Source: Desulfobacteraceae bacterium
GTDB taxonomy: Bacteria; Desulfobacterota; Desulfobacteria; Desulfobacterales; Desulfosalsimonadaceae
Assembly: GCA_011390465.1 (NCBI GenBank)
Contig: JAABSH010000001.1
Location: 144,532-208,531, forward strand
Reading direction: 5' to 3'
Length of the DNA stretch: 64,000 bases
Part shown: piece after piece, positions 42,033-52,127 of the stretch
How positions within the stretch are numbered: position 1 is the stretch's first letter
Layout: each line of letters opens with the position of its first letter
The notes under the pieces: model-generated
What the model was told of the DNA's origin: nothing
Databases searched by the model: none
Seen by the model: only the letters and a program-made list of their open reading frames with translations
Made by a program: the position numbers and the translations under genes

Positions 42033-44162
42033 ATGACCCTTGACGCCATTTTAAACGCGGAATCCGTTGCCATTATCGGCGCATCCAAAGACCCCACCAA
42101 ACGCGGGCTCCAGACCATCCGGTCCCTGGTAAATGAAAAATACGAGGGCCGGATTTATCCAGTCAACCCGAAAGAAAAAAAAATCATGGGCTTTGACTGC
42201 TACAAAAACGTCTCTCACATCAAGGGCGATGTGGATATCGCGCTTATCGCGACACCCGCCCGCACCGTGCCCGCGGTGCTGGAAGACTGCGGCAAAAAAG
42301 GCGTCAAAGGCGCGGTGATCCTGGCAGTGGGATTCGGGGAAACCAATGCCGATGGCAAGGCCCTTGAGCAAAAAATCATTGAAATTGCCAACAAAAACAA
42401 TATCCGGCTCATCGGACCGAACACCTCCGGCATGATGAATGTAGCCTCCGGTCTCAACCTGGTGGGCCTTCAGGATACCCCCAAAGGCAGCATCGGCCTG
42501 CTCAGCCAGAGCGGCAACATGGCGCTCACCCTGATTACGGAAGCCCGGTTAAAAAGCCTGAAAGGGTTTTCCTATTACATCGGCGTGGGCAACGAGGCGG
42601 ACATCAAATTTCATGAATATCTGAACTTTTTTAAAAATGACCCCAAAACCAATGTGATTCTCATGTATGTGGAAGGGCTGCGGGAAGGGCGGAATTTTCT
42701 GCAGCAGGCGTATCAGACCAGCGTCAAAAAACCCATTGTGCTGTTGAAAAGCGGTCGCTCCGCCACGGGCCAGCGGTCGGCAGGCTCCCACACCGGGGCA
42801 TTGGCCGGGATTTCCGAAGTCGCCAATACCGCGTTCAGGCGGGCCGGCATCATTGTAATTGATAAATCCGATCAACTGTTTCCCGTGGCCGAAACCCTGG
42901 CCTGCCTGCCGCCCCTGAAAAAAAACAAAGTGGCGATCCTGGCCGACGGGGGCGGACACGCCACCATTGCCGCGGACATTCTCACGGATCTGTCCATTGA
43001 AGTGCCGGAACTAGCTGCGGCCACCCGCAATAAACTGGCAAAATTCCTGCCCCAGGCCGCCTCTATGCGAAATCCCGTGGATATTGCCGGGGGCGCGGAC
43101 GCGGACCCCACCATTTTTGCGGATTGCGCAGACATTCTGCTGAAAGATAAAAACATCCACGGCCTGCTGATAGTGGGCCTTTTCGGGGGCTACGGCATCC
43201 GGTTTTCCGAAAGTCTGGGGCTCATGGAAGAAGACGCGGCCCACCGGCTGGGAAAACTGGTGGCAAAAACCAAAAAACCCATTATTGTGCACAGCCTGTA
43301 TGGTTCTGAAAAATCCCACCCCCTGCATCTGCTCCGGTATTATAATATCCCGGTGTATGATTCTCTGGATGTGGCATCCAAATGCATGGGCGCGCTGGGC
43401 GAATACGAAACCTATCTCTCCAGCTATCACGCCAAAACCAATTTTATATTAAATCGCGGGGCCAAGCGAAATCCAAAAGGCGTTCGAATCATTGAAAAAG
43501 CAAAAAAAGAAGGCAGAACCGCCCTGCTGGAGCATGAAGCCAAAGCGCTTTTGGCCCTGCACGGCGCACCCGTGTCCAAGGATCATCTGGCAACAACCGC
43601 TAAAGAAGCGGTGGGCTTTGCCAAAAAAAGCCCAAACGGCGTGGCGCTTAAAATCGTGTCTCCGGACATTCTGCATAAAAGCGATGCCAAAGGCGTGCAG
43701 GTAAACCTGAAAACCGAAAAAGAAATCCGCAAAGCCTACAGCGAAATCATGGCAAATGCAAAAGCCTACAAACCGGACGCCGACATCCGGGGGGTGCTGG
43801 TTTCTCCCATGGCAGAAAACGGCACGGAAGTGATCATCGGCACCAAAATGGATGATCAGTTCGGCCCGGTGATCATGTTCGGCGTGGGCGGCATCATGGT
43901 GGAGGTGTTAAAGGATGTGGCCTTCCGGGTGCTGCCCATTTCCTACAACTCGGCCAAAAAAATGATCCGGGAAATTCATTCCTACCCGATTTTAAGAGGC
44001 ATCCGGGGAAATCCGGCCTGCGATGAACCGGCCCTGCGCCGGCTTTTGCAAACCTGCTCGGAAGTTATTGAATCCTATGAAGAAATCCAGGAAATGGATT
44101 TAAACCCGGTGGTTGCCCATGAAAAAGGCGCCAGCGTGGTAGACGCTCGGATTTTATTGTAA
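42033..44162 (+). CDS. ADP-forming acyl-CoA synthetase (acetate-CoA ligase, ADP-forming; fused alpha and beta parts)
   Basis: A 709-residue enzyme joining the subunits of archaeal-type ADP-forming acetyl-CoA synthetase. The N-terminal CoA-binding domain has VAIIGASKDPTKRG and SIGLLSQSGNMAL. The phosphohistidine is likely in SAGSHTGALAGISE. The C-terminal ATP-grasp part (about residue 490 onward) shows HEAKALLALHGAP, PDILHKSDAKGVQVN and MFGVGGIMVEVLKDVAFR. It converts acyl-CoA, ADP and phosphate to acid, CoA and ATP, or the reverse, so it can save energy from acyl-CoA thioesters. GGAAGG precedes the ATG. Confidence 0.93.
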   Translation: MTLDAILNAESVAIIGASKDPTKRGLQTIRSLVNEKYEGRIYPVNPKEKKIMGFDCYKNVSHIKGDVDIALIATPARTVPAVLEDCGKKGVKGAVILAVGFGETNADGKALEQKIIEIANKNNIRLIGPNTSGMMNVASGLNLVGLQDTPKGSIGLLSQSGNMALTLITEARLKSLKGFSYYIGVGNEADIKFHEYLNFFKNDPKTNVILMYVEGLREGRNFLQQAYQTSVKKPIVLLKSGRSATGQRSAGSHTGALAGISEVANTAFRRAGIIVIDKSDQLFPVAETLACLPPLKKNKVAILADGGGHATIAADILTDLSIEVPELAAATRNKLAKFLPQAASMRNPVDIAGGADADPTIFADCADILLKDKNIHGLLIVGLFGGYGIRFSESLGLMEEDAAHRLGKLVAKTKKPIIVHSLYGSEKSHPLHLLRYYNIPVYDSLDVASKCMGALGEYETYLSSYHAKTNFILNRGAKRNPKGVRIIEKAKKEGRTALLEHEAKALLALHGAPVSKDHLATTAKEAVGFAKKSPNGVALKIVSPDILHKSDAKGVQVNLKTEKEIRKAYSEIMANAKAYKPDADIRGVLVSPMAENGTEVIIGTKMDDQFGPVIMFGVGGIMVEVLKDVAFRVLPISYNSAKKMIREIHSYPILRGIRGNPACDEPALRRLLQTCSEVIESYEEIQEMDLNPVVAHEKGASVVDARILL

Positions 44163-44346
44163 TCCTTTTGGTAAAAAATAATCTTTTTTTGCAGCATGGT
44201 CTATTAAAGGTGCACAGACGGCCGTAATTTGACACCGCGCCATAGCTATTGTATGTTTCACCGGTGAGGAGGATTTTAGCAGTACACACTTCTCTTTTAT
44301 CCTCATCAAATTTTTTCTTCTTGTCATAATCAGAAAATAACTATTC

Positions 44347-45971
44347 TCAAAAACTTTCTCCTAAATCTTTTTCTGTAAGGGATTGAAACATATAAATTGT
44401 GTCATCAACACCTACCCGGCCGTCACCGGTAAAATCTGCTGGTCGGGGAGAATTTGCAGCTGATCCTTCTCCAACCATCAATTTCATGTGATTGATAATA
44501 TCTGGCAAGGCAACAGGAATGTCATAATAAGGTTTCAAGCGACTCACATTTATTGGCTGATTCTGCATGTCAAGCAGCAAAGATGGTATGAGGTCATATT
44601 CTCGACAGATATAAACATAGTCAACCAGACAGGCACCGCAATTCCACAAGAATGCGCTAACGGTCATTTCCGATCCTGCCTGACCAGATGGGGCTTTAAG
44701 GGTGGCGACTGCCGTATCAGTGATAAAATTTAAATCTGTACTTGCATAAGTATCGCCAGAAAATGATCCGCGGTTTGTTCTGTATTCAAAGCCAATACCT
44801 GTCCATCCGCATCCATAGCCTCCAGTCACTTCACCGCTTCCACTGGTAGTTGCGGTCAGCATAATCTCTTCGTTGGCAGCCATAGAAGCAGGAGGGCTGT
44901 CAAAATCAGCAACAAAATTTGCATCATAACAAAGACTACCCCAATCCATATGATGATTGTGGTACTTGATGCTTCCGTCTTCCACCGTAATCGATAAAAA
45001 CTTTCCATCATAACGGGGGTCAGAAAACCAACCGGGTGTCTCAACGGCTTCAAAATAGGTCGGCTCGTTAAACGGATTAGGTCTGACCTCGGTTAATGTC
45101 CATCTCGTGAGCATATCTTCCAGCTTATTGCCTGTCGATTCGGCAAACGCCTTGATTAAATCTTCTAATTTGGCAGACCAATCCGCCTGCGTGGACTTAC
45201 ATTCAGCTACCTCGGTGTTGATTTCTTCCGCAGACAGCCCCAGTTCCTGTAACCTGGAAGGAAGTTCAGTTTCACAATTGTTTTGGGAATAAACCAAAGA
45301 GCGACATGCTGCTACCCAAACTTCACATAATTTTCGCGAGGATGCATATGTCATTTCTGGAGTGTTCGATGCAATTTTAGTATAGTAATTTTCAAGATAG
45401 TTTCCTCTTATATTATCACAATAATCAAGTTGGGGCGCATAACCGGTAGCGCCGACATTAGCTGCCATTCCTCCTATCAGCACTTCGTCATGATAATAAT
45501 TTTCATACGTTTCATCAAAAAAATTCAGAACCGAATAATCACCGGTTGAGCTTAAATAGGATCCCGCAAGGATCATGAGCAAGTCAGTCATTGCGGCGGC
45601 GTATCAACAGCTCTCCGGCACAAGTGACATCCGCCATATACTCATGATATTTGTCTGCCTGGTACTCGGGAAACTTAAAATTAACATAATTCAAAATAAC
45701 GGATGGATCTTTTTTTTTCATCCGCAAGAGAGATAACACGAACATCCGGCGATGGCGCGAACAGGCAATCGTAAAAATCCCCTGATTTTTCCGCCACATG
45801 ATTAAAGCGAACCTGAATATCTGCGCAAGGTGGTGGTACAATGAGTGGGTCATCACGAGGGATGGCTTGCATTGCTATGCAATCATCCATTGTGTAGGCT
45901 TGTCCTTTATCGATGTTTAAAAGAAATATTACAAAAATGCTTAAGGTTACAATAAAATTATGATTGAGCAA
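44347..45971 (-). pseudogene. Secreted dockerin-like protein gene broken by two frameshifts
   Basis: Three reading frames join in order to one plausible protein of about 540 residues. Frame one (from 45971) has a signal peptide, MLNHNFIVTLSIFVIFLLNI then DKGQAYTMDDCIAM. At a run of nine A (45718-45710) the sense continues in a second frame (DPSVILNYVNFKFPEYQADK). Near 45595 it moves to a third frame, giving YAAAMTDLLMILAGSYLSS and the rest down to 44347. The C terminus is one dockerin-type calcium loop (PADFTGDGRVGVDDTIYMF). The middle part is not recognised. The alternatives are sequencing error at the homopolymer or true decay. The neighbour at 46135 is a similar secreted protein. Confidence 0.7.
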
Positions 45972-46134
45972 AAAATAAATTCGATGAATAGAACATAATT
46001 GCTCCTTTCTTTGTCTATGATTTAGATAAACTTAAAAATTCAGCATTAAGATATACCGGTTTAGTCCTTCTTATTTTAATGCGATTCTTTCTTGGTTTAT
46101 TACGGTACTGTAACCAAAAATAAAAAAAGTTTTC

Positions 46135-48054
46135 TTATTTTGAGATAGCATGTTGTAAAATAAATAAAGCCTCTACCATCCCAATCAGACCATCTCCATT
46201 GACGTCAGCTGCTAAATTCATGGCGTGACTGCTTTCTAAACCTGCACATGCCTGCAATGCAAGGACAAGGTCATTAAGATTAACAACATAATCTCCTGAA
46301 ATATCTCCTAATAAATTTGAAATGGCATCACAGGCATCCCCCATACCATCCCCATCACTATCTGTTTGGGCTGGATTGAAAATAGCTGGACAATTGTCCT
46401 CCTCGTCATTTATTCCATCACCATCTGTGTCAATATTTGATCCATTGGTTCTATATTCATATGCCCCTCTATCGGTACCATTGCCATTAGGACGTATAAT
46501 TTTTTCCAGATCTTGGGCCGGTATCAATCCATTCAGACTACCAACCGACAATCCACTATCAATAGCAGGACTGGCTGCTTGCAAACGACCGCCAAAAGCA
46601 TCAATGTCAGAATTTAAAAACAAGGGATTTTGGACCAAATCGTGATCCGTAAGGGCTACATTTCCTATCTTGGCATCATAGACCACATTGTAATTGCTGT
46701 TTACAGAAGCAAAAACGCTTGGCTCAAACCAAATGTAGCAAGCTATGTCCGAAGGATCTAAAAATTCGGGATTTCCCATGAAAATATTATTGTAAACAAT
46801 AAGCGTCTCTGTTCCATCACAATCTCCGCTGTCGCATTCCACAAGGCAAAGGCAGTCCCCTTCACCGACAATCGTAGAATTGACTACGGACATTTTAGCG
46901 CCTCTTCTGGCATTCAGGGCCAATGCGCTGCCACCGGCGCGACAGTTGTCTACATGATAAGTAAATGCTTTTCCATCGAAAAAACCACAATTGCTTGCAA
47001 TTAATGTGTTTTCGATTTGAGTCGGCCCGTTAACTTTAATTTGATCTCCCGCATTTCCATACGCTTGGGTTCTCTTGATCGTTATATTTGAAGGAGACTG
47101 TCTGACATAAAGCATATCCAATCCATCCGATGTGTTATAGCGGAAAATACTATCTTCAATTAACCAATTTCCACCAGTCTCGGCAAGGCCGACACCATCA
47201 CCATAACCACCGGCGCTCTGCCCCCAACAAGCACACGGCGTTTTTTCAGGATATCTTTCTGCGCATCCATTCCATTCAACAATAAGGTTTTTGAACGTCA
47301 GATCACCAGTATTTGCGCTATCCCCGATGTCGCCATCCCATCCAACCCATCCATTACCTGCAATCCTTACATTTTCTAATGTCCAGCCTGAAAGACGACC
47401 GGCATGCACACCGGCACAAGCCAATCCATGAATATTGATATCAGTCAAAATAATATTGGTAGAATCCGCCGCATAAATTCCAACAGGCGCCCAATCACCA
47501 AATGGGGGAGTATCCCTTTCACAAGAGACTGAAGAATCTTGATGAAACTCAACACATCCTGAATGATCCGTAATTTCAAGACATCTGATGATTGCATTGG
47601 ATGTCCCATTGAGGTTCAAAATCTGCCAGGGTCTTTCTGCTCCCCAAAGTTCCGGTGGATTATCGCACCCCTGATCTCCACAAACTCCAAAAATCTGAGT
47701 AGGATGTTCAGGGTCAGGGCCTGATGGCAATGGAGGCAAACAGCAATCAAAAGCACAATCAGCATCACACCAGTCTGTGTTGGGTGCGCCGAAACCCATG
47801 CGGTAGCTTCCTGAATGAATAATCAGGGTATCGCCTCCCTGAATTTTCCATTGTCCCGATGCATCCAGAGCATAAAAAGGGTGGGACCATGCACAGTTCT
47901 GTTTCTCGCCGGAGCCAGGATATGGCAGATCTTTTAAGCCATTGCATTCAACACAAGTGCCTCCTTCCGGGCGGACATAGTATTCAGCGGCGGTGGTGAA
48001 AGAGGAGAAATAAAAAAGAAGAAAAAGCAGGTTAATTATTAATTTGCATTTCAT
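46135..48054 (-). CDS. Secreted parallel beta-helix protein with thrombospondin type 3 and dockerin-like repeats
   Basis: A 639-residue exported protein. A signal peptide (about residues 1-22) is followed by AEYYVRPEGGTC. Residues about 70-520 form a right-handed parallel beta helix, as in pectate-lyase-like proteins: repeated turns such as NIILTDINIHG, NWLIEDSIFRYN and NITIKRTQAYGN, ending in DRGAYEYR, a common terminal cap. Two thrombospondin type 3 calcium repeats follow (DTDGDGINDEEDNCP, TDSDGDGMGDACD). The C terminus is a paired dockerin-type module (GDISGDYVVNLNDLVLALQ and ADVNGDGLIGMVEALFILQ). It is cysteine-rich. Carbohydrate binding or degradation is possible, but no catalytic site is assigned. 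The DNA appears AT-richer than its neighbours. Confidence 0.85.
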   Translation of the reverse strand: MKCKLIINLLFLLFYFSSFTTAAEYYVRPEGGTCVECNGLKDLPYPGSGEKQNCAWSHPFYALDASGQWKIQGGDTLIIHSGSYRMGFGAPNTDWCDADCAFDCCLPPLPSGPDPEHPTQIFGVCGDQGCDNPPELWGAERPWQILNLNGTSNAIIRCLEITDHSGCVEFHQDSSVSCERDTPPFGDWAPVGIYAADSTNIILTDINIHGLACAGVHAGRLSGWTLENVRIAGNGWVGWDGDIGDSANTGDLTFKNLIVEWNGCAERYPEKTPCACWGQSAGGYGDGVGLAETGGNWLIEDSIFRYNTSDGLDMLYVRQSPSNITIKRTQAYGNAGDQIKVNGPTQIENTLIASNCGFFDGKAFTYHVDNCRAGGSALALNARRGAKMSVVNSTIVGEGDCLCLVECDSGDCDGTETLIVYNNIFMGNPEFLDPSDIACYIWFEPSVFASVNSNYNVVYDAKIGNVALTDHDLVQNPLFLNSDIDAFGGRLQAASPAIDSGLSVGSLNGLIPAQDLEKIIRPNGNGTDRGAYEYRTNGSNIDTDGDGINDEEDNCPAIFNPAQTDSDGDGMGDACDAISNLLGDISGDYVVNLNDLVLALQACAGLESSHAMNLAADVNGDGLIGMVEALFILQHAISK

Positions 48055-48534
48055 TTGTCTCCCTCCTTCTTTTATTCAGAAAATAGGGACAAACTTAAAT
48101 GTTTTTAACTGTGAATTTTTTAATAACAGTGTTCATTAAAAAAAACAAGATTTATATACCTTTCACAACCGGCACTACAATTATAGAGGAAAGGAAACTC
48201 AAATTAACAAAATTTTTGTCTTGCCTTGGCTGGAGCCAATCGATCGATTGCATCAAGCAATCTATTCAAAAACAACGACACTAAACCGCTGAGAAAGTCC
48301 TTGATTTGCATTTGAGAGGCACCGACTTGGTTATTTTATCGGCCCGTGATACCGGACTTGACGTGGTAAAAACTCAGTGCGGGACCGGACGTAATTATGG
48401 ACAAACGCATTATGCCGGAGATTGAGGTGTTGATGAATTTTTCAGATGACGTGCAAAAGGCGTGGCCTTTGCCAACACCCAAGCGTTCCGGATCAGCCTG
48501 TGACCGCTTACCACCAGTCTCCACCTGCGATCCG
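48055..48534. other. Non-coding stretch of 480 bp, no gene recognised
   Basis: The first half is AT-rich and probably holds the promoter of the beta-helix gene. The second half (48330-48530) is closer in composition to the aldehyde dehydrogenase side but contains only short frames without ribosome binding sites. No tRNA, terminator or clear repeat was seen. It may be decayed coding sequence. Confidence 0.4.
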
Positions 48535-49905
48535 TTACTTTAATACTTTTTTAATCAGCCCCAGGTGGTTGTAAAACGGGGGATACCGGAACGGAAAATC
48601 CATCTTGTCCGTGTTGTGGAGGATGCTCTTGTAGTGGGTAAACGCGTCAAACCCGAATTTTCCGTGGTAAGCGCCCATGCCGGATGTTCCTACTCCGCCG
48701 AAGGGCATGTAAGGCGTGGCAATATGAATCAGAGTGTCGTTCACGCACCCGCCGCCAAAGGAGACAGCAGCAAGAACCCGGTCCGCCGTGGTCTCGCTGC
48801 CGGTAAACAGGTAAAGGGCCAGGGGTTTAGGCTGGCTGTTGACGGTTTCGATCACCTCGGACAAATCATCATAGACCAGCACCGGCAGAACCGGACCAAA
48901 GATCTCCTCTTTCATCACCGGATGGGACCAGTCCACGTCACCGATGATGGTGGGCGCGATTTTCCGCTGTTTCGAATCGCCGGCCCCGCCATAAAGAAGG
49001 GTGGCATTTTCCATAAGTCCGATAAGCCGGTCATAATGCCGCTGATTGATAACTTTGGGATAATCCGGGTGGTCTATGGGATTGCTGCTGTAAAACTGCC
49101 GGATGGTTTCCGTCATATACTCGATGAGCGGTTCCTTGACAGAGCGATGCACCAGAAGATAGTCCGGTGCAATACAGGTTTGGCCGGCATTGATGAATTT
49201 TCCGGACACGATCCTTTTGGCCGCCAGCTTCAGGTTGGCGTCATTTTCCACAATACAGGGGCTTTTGCCGCCCAGCTCCAGGGTAACCGGGGTCAAATGT
49301 CTGGCCGCAGCTTCCATGACGATCCTGCCGACCCCCGGACTGCCGGTGAAAAAAATGGTATCAAACGCTTCCGCCAGCAGGGCCTGACTGACGGAAACAT
49401 CCCCCTGAACCACCGTTATATAGCCGGGATCGAAATATTGTGCCACCAGGTCGGCCAGGACCTGAGACGTGGCAATGGAAAATTCCGAAGGCTTGAGCAC
49501 TGCGCAGTTGCCGGCCGCTATTGCCGCCACCAGAGGCGCCACCGTAAGCTGAAACGGATAATTCCAGGGAGCAATAATCAGGGCCACGCCGTAAGGCTCG
49601 GGATAAATGCGGCTGGCTCCCGGAAAATGATAAAACGGGGTGCGGACGCGCCTGGACCGGGACCACCGCCCCACATGACGAAGGGCAAACCGGATCTCTT
49701 CCCGGGCAATGCCCACCTCAGTGAGGTATGCCTCGTATTCACATTTGTTCAAATCCGCGTGCAGCGCTTCCAGAATTCTGGCTTCCTGCTGCTCAACGGC
49801 ATGATAGAGCATGCGCAGTTGTTTTTTTCGAAATGCCACAGGCCGGGTCTGGCCGGCGGCGAAAAACGCCTGTTGGGCTTTGACAATGTGGGAAATATCC
49901 GTCAT
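48535..49905 (-). CDS. Aldehyde dehydrogenase, class 3 / fatty aldehyde type
   Basis: A 456-residue NAD(P)-dependent enzyme oxidising aldehydes to acids. The short length and C-terminal region (FGGVGTSGMGAYHGKFGFD, HYKSIL) are typical of class 3 aldehyde dehydrogenases. PWNYPFQLTVAPLVAAIAAG is the cofactor fold, FTGSPGVGRIVM the nicotinamide loop, LELGGKSPCIV holds the general-base glutamate, and NAGQTCIAPDYL the catalytic cysteine. AAGGAG precedes the ATG. It stands alone; a MITE-like repeat lies upstream. Likely substrates are medium- or long-chain aldehydes. Confidence 0.93.
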   Translation of the reverse strand: MTDISHIVKAQQAFFAAGQTRPVAFRKKQLRMLYHAVEQQEARILEALHADLNKCEYEAYLTEVGIAREEIRFALRHVGRWSRSRRVRTPFYHFPGASRIYPEPYGVALIIAPWNYPFQLTVAPLVAAIAAGNCAVLKPSEFSIATSQVLADLVAQYFDPGYITVVQGDVSVSQALLAEAFDTIFFTGSPGVGRIVMEAAARHLTPVTLELGGKSPCIVENDANLKLAAKRIVSGKFINAGQTCIAPDYLLVHRSVKEPLIEYMTETIRQFYSSNPIDHPDYPKVINQRHYDRLIGLMENATLLYGGAGDSKQRKIAPTIIGDVDWSHPVMKEEIFGPVLPVLVYDDLSEVIETVNSQPKPLALYLFTGSETTADRVLAAVSFGGGCVNDTLIHIATPYMPFGGVGTSGMGAYHGKFGFDAFTHYKSILHNTDKMDFPFRYPPFYNHLGLIKKVLK

Positions 49906-49990
49906 TTGGGGCGGCTCCTTTTGTTACGGGATAAGTGGGGCAATGGGGTTTTGCCAACAAATCAGGGCAATTTTTTCAGAAACACAAGCT

Positions 49991-50145
49991 TGATGCAACC
50001 GTAAAAAGTCGGATTTCGACGGCAAAGAAAAAAGCTCCAAATTCGAGGCGCGCAAATCCCGAGCAATGATGGGTACTTAGCGTACGCTGAAGCAGCGAGG
50101 GATGCAGCGCAACAAAGAATTTGGACTTTTTACGAAACCGTCAAG
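49991..50145 (-). mobile_element. MITE-like repeat with CGTAAAAAGTC-type ends, copy 2
   Basis: An inverted copy of the element at 40894-41046. Here the ends extend to AAGCTTGA (49986-49993) and TCAAGCTT (50141-50148), giving terminal inverted repeats of about 25 bp with a few mismatches. It lies between the aldehyde dehydrogenase and GNAT genes and carries no gene. Confidence 0.75.
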
Positions 50146-50163
50146 CTTACTACATCCGGCACT

Positions 50164-50664
50164 TTATGAAGCGTTGCAAAGCTGTTTATACATGACCAGG
50201 GCATCCACAAATCCGCGCTCTTTGTGGAAAAACGCCTCGGGTAAGACGCCGATCACCGCAAATCCGTGTTTTTTCCACAACCGGATGGCGCCTTTGTTGG
50301 TGGAAACCACCAGATTGAATTGCATGGCCCTGAAGCCCGACTGAACCGCTGTTTCCTGGGAGTGCCGGCACATGGCCGATGCCGCGCCCCGTCCCCGGGC
50401 ATTTTCATCAACCCCGTATCCGCAATTGCAAACATGGGCGCCAAGGCCGGGCTGATTGGGTTTTATATAATAAGTGCCGATAACCTTATTTGCTTCATCC
50501 TCACAAACAAAAGTCGCTTTGGGCGCGTCAATCCACACTTTTCTGGTTTCCGCCGCTGTTATATCCGGCGAATACGCATATGTGACCCCGGCCCGGAACA
50601 CCGGCTCCATGATTTCCCATACCATTGCCCAGTCTTTTTCCTCATATTTTCGAATGGTAAACAT
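50164..50664 (-). CDS. GNAT-family N-acetyltransferase
   Basis: A 166-residue acetyltransferase. It opens with the usual first strand and helix, FTIRKYEEKDWAMVWEIMEP. The acetyl-CoA-binding motif A is in YGVDENARGRGAASAMCRH (the R/Q-x-x-G-x-G/A loop). NLVVSTNKGAIRLWKKHGFAVIG is the standard motif B with the asparagine and aromatic residues. The closest general group is phosphinothricin/aminoglycoside-like or RimI-like acetyltransferases; the substrate is unknown. It lies 27 bases after the TPR gene on the same strand. Confidence 0.88.
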   Translation of the reverse strand: MFTIRKYEEKDWAMVWEIMEPVFRAGVTYAYSPDITAAETRKVWIDAPKATFVCEDEANKVIGTYYIKPNQPGLGAHVCNCGYGVDENARGRGAASAMCRHSQETAVQSGFRAMQFNLVVSTNKGAIRLWKKHGFAVIGVLPEAFFHKERGFVDALVMYKQLCNAS

Positions 50665-50691
50665 GAACTTTTTTTAGCGCATACTCTTATC

Positions 50692-51921
50692 TTAACTTTC
50701 CGGCAGAACAAACGGCTTTTCCAGATACTTTTCCGCTTTTTTGCCTGTTTCCCGGTCCCGCAGATGGTCTTTTGCCGCGAGCACTTTCTGATACGCCGCT
50801 GTTGCCTGTTTTCTGTTTTTCCGAAGATCCGCAATCTGTCCCTGAACCAGAAAAATTCGGGCAGTCAGGGTATTGCCCTGGTACGCGGGATTATTTTTTA
50901 TTTTTGTTAAAATCTGCTCCGCCTGCCGAAGATTCTGCCGGCCCAGTTCCGATTCCGCCGCGATCAGCCACGCCCCCAGTTCCGCCACCTGGTCATAATT
51001 TCGAACGCCCGCGGACGCTTTGCCGTAAATATTGATGGCATGGTGATATGCAGCCTCGTATTGACCGGCTTTCAGCAGAATCCTGGCATGTTCCAGATCC
51101 AGATACGGATTATCCGGAAACTCCTGAACAAGCTCCCGGGACAGTGCCAGGGCATCCGGCAGGCGATGGGGTTCAAACCGCGCATAAATATTCATCAAAA
51201 GACTTTGAGTGCCCAGCCGGTGCAGGCATGCATTGTCCCGGGCCCTTGCCAGCAACTCAAGCCCCTGCTCCGCAGACCCTTTGGGAAGAAACCAGAGAAA
51301 ATTCATAAACCGCAGCAGCCTGGGCAGTTTGCCGGCAAAATAGGTATAGGCCCCATAGGGAAAATACAGGTCTTCACACACATCACAGCTGTTTTTGGGA
51401 TTCAATGCCGAACCCTTTTCCGGCGTTTGACTGCACAGAAGAATGGCTTTTTCCAGGTATTTCCGGCCGGCTTCGCCCTGCAGGCCTCCTTCGTAAAAAT
51501 TCCCCCGGTGGGCCGCCATCCGCCCCAGATACGTGCAGGACAGCCCGGCATAATGAAGGGCTTCAATGTCATTTTCATTTTTTTCAAGCCGGTTTTGGGC
51601 CTTTTCCAGGGATCGGTGCAGATAGGCCTGAATCTTTATGTCATACCGGGGATTGTTGTGATCTATGTTGTTTTTCCAGAAAAAAACCAGGGCCTGATAA
51701 TATTCCCGGGACGGATGGTTGGGATCCATTTGATGCACCTGGTTAAAAATATCCCAGGCCCGGTCATAGTCGCCCGCAAAACAGGCATGAATTCCCGAAA
51801 GCAGCTGTTTGTTCAAGGCGGCCGGGTCAACGGTTTCCGGGTCAGCACCGGCTGCGGAGAACGCAAATAAAACCAGACAGCCAATCAAAACCCAATAAAA
51901 TTTTAATATCCTCATTTCCAT
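50692..51921 (-). CDS. Exported tetratricopeptide-repeat protein
   Basis: A 409-residue protein with a signal peptide (about residues 1-26, ending AFSAAGA). It is largely helical with TPR-like pairs, for example IHACFAGDYDRAWDIFNQVH, MDPNHPSREYYQALVFFW, and later ARILLKAGQYEAAYHHAINI and IADLRKNRKQATAAYQKVLA. A cysteine pair (NSCDVCEDLYF) sits mid-protein. TPR domains hold together envelope or secretion complexes; no specific partner is evident. A hairpin repeat (51961-51984) lies upstream and a GNAT gene downstream. Confidence 0.8.
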   Translation of the reverse strand: MEMRILKFYWVLIGCLVLFAFSAAGADPETVDPAALNKQLLSGIHACFAGDYDRAWDIFNQVHQMDPNHPSREYYQALVFFWKNNIDHNNPRYDIKIQAYLHRSLEKAQNRLEKNENDIEALHYAGLSCTYLGRMAAHRGNFYEGGLQGEAGRKYLEKAILLCSQTPEKGSALNPKNSCDVCEDLYFPYGAYTYFAGKLPRLLRFMNFLWFLPKGSAEQGLELLARARDNACLHRLGTQSLLMNIYARFEPHRLPDALALSRELVQEFPDNPYLDLEHARILLKAGQYEAAYHHAINIYGKASAGVRNYDQVAELGAWLIAAESELGRQNLRQAEQILTKIKNNPAYQGNTLTARIFLVQGQIADLRKNRKQATAAYQKVLAAKDHLRDRETGKKAEKYLEKPFVLPES

Positions 51922-51960
51922 ACAATTTTTCGACCTGTGCGGACCCCAATAATATGCCGC

Positions 51961-51984
51961 GTTCCCACGGGAGACCGTGGGAAC
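51961..51984. repeat. Hairpin repeat GTTCCCACGG/CCGTGGGAAC
   Basis: A perfect 10-bp stem with loop GAGA upstream of the TPR gene. Similar short palindromes are dispersed in many bacterial genomes; only this copy was seen here. No T run follows. Confidence 0.6.
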
Positions 51985-52127
51985 CAGAAAAAAAATGAAG
52001 TATTCAGCTTAACGCCTTATCGCGTCACGACGAGCCAGAGTACCTGAGCTTAAGAGAGACTCCGGTAAAATGAACCAGACAAGGGTAAATCAAAGTTCTG
52101 GCACCCTTAACGGCTGTTCTGTTAAAT

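Noticed and set aside
48565..50004. Long open frame of 479 codons on the plus strand opposite the aldehyde dehydrogenase gene
   Set aside because: It is the antisense shadow of a gene with all catalytic motifs; its translation has no recognisable domain and no ribosome binding site.
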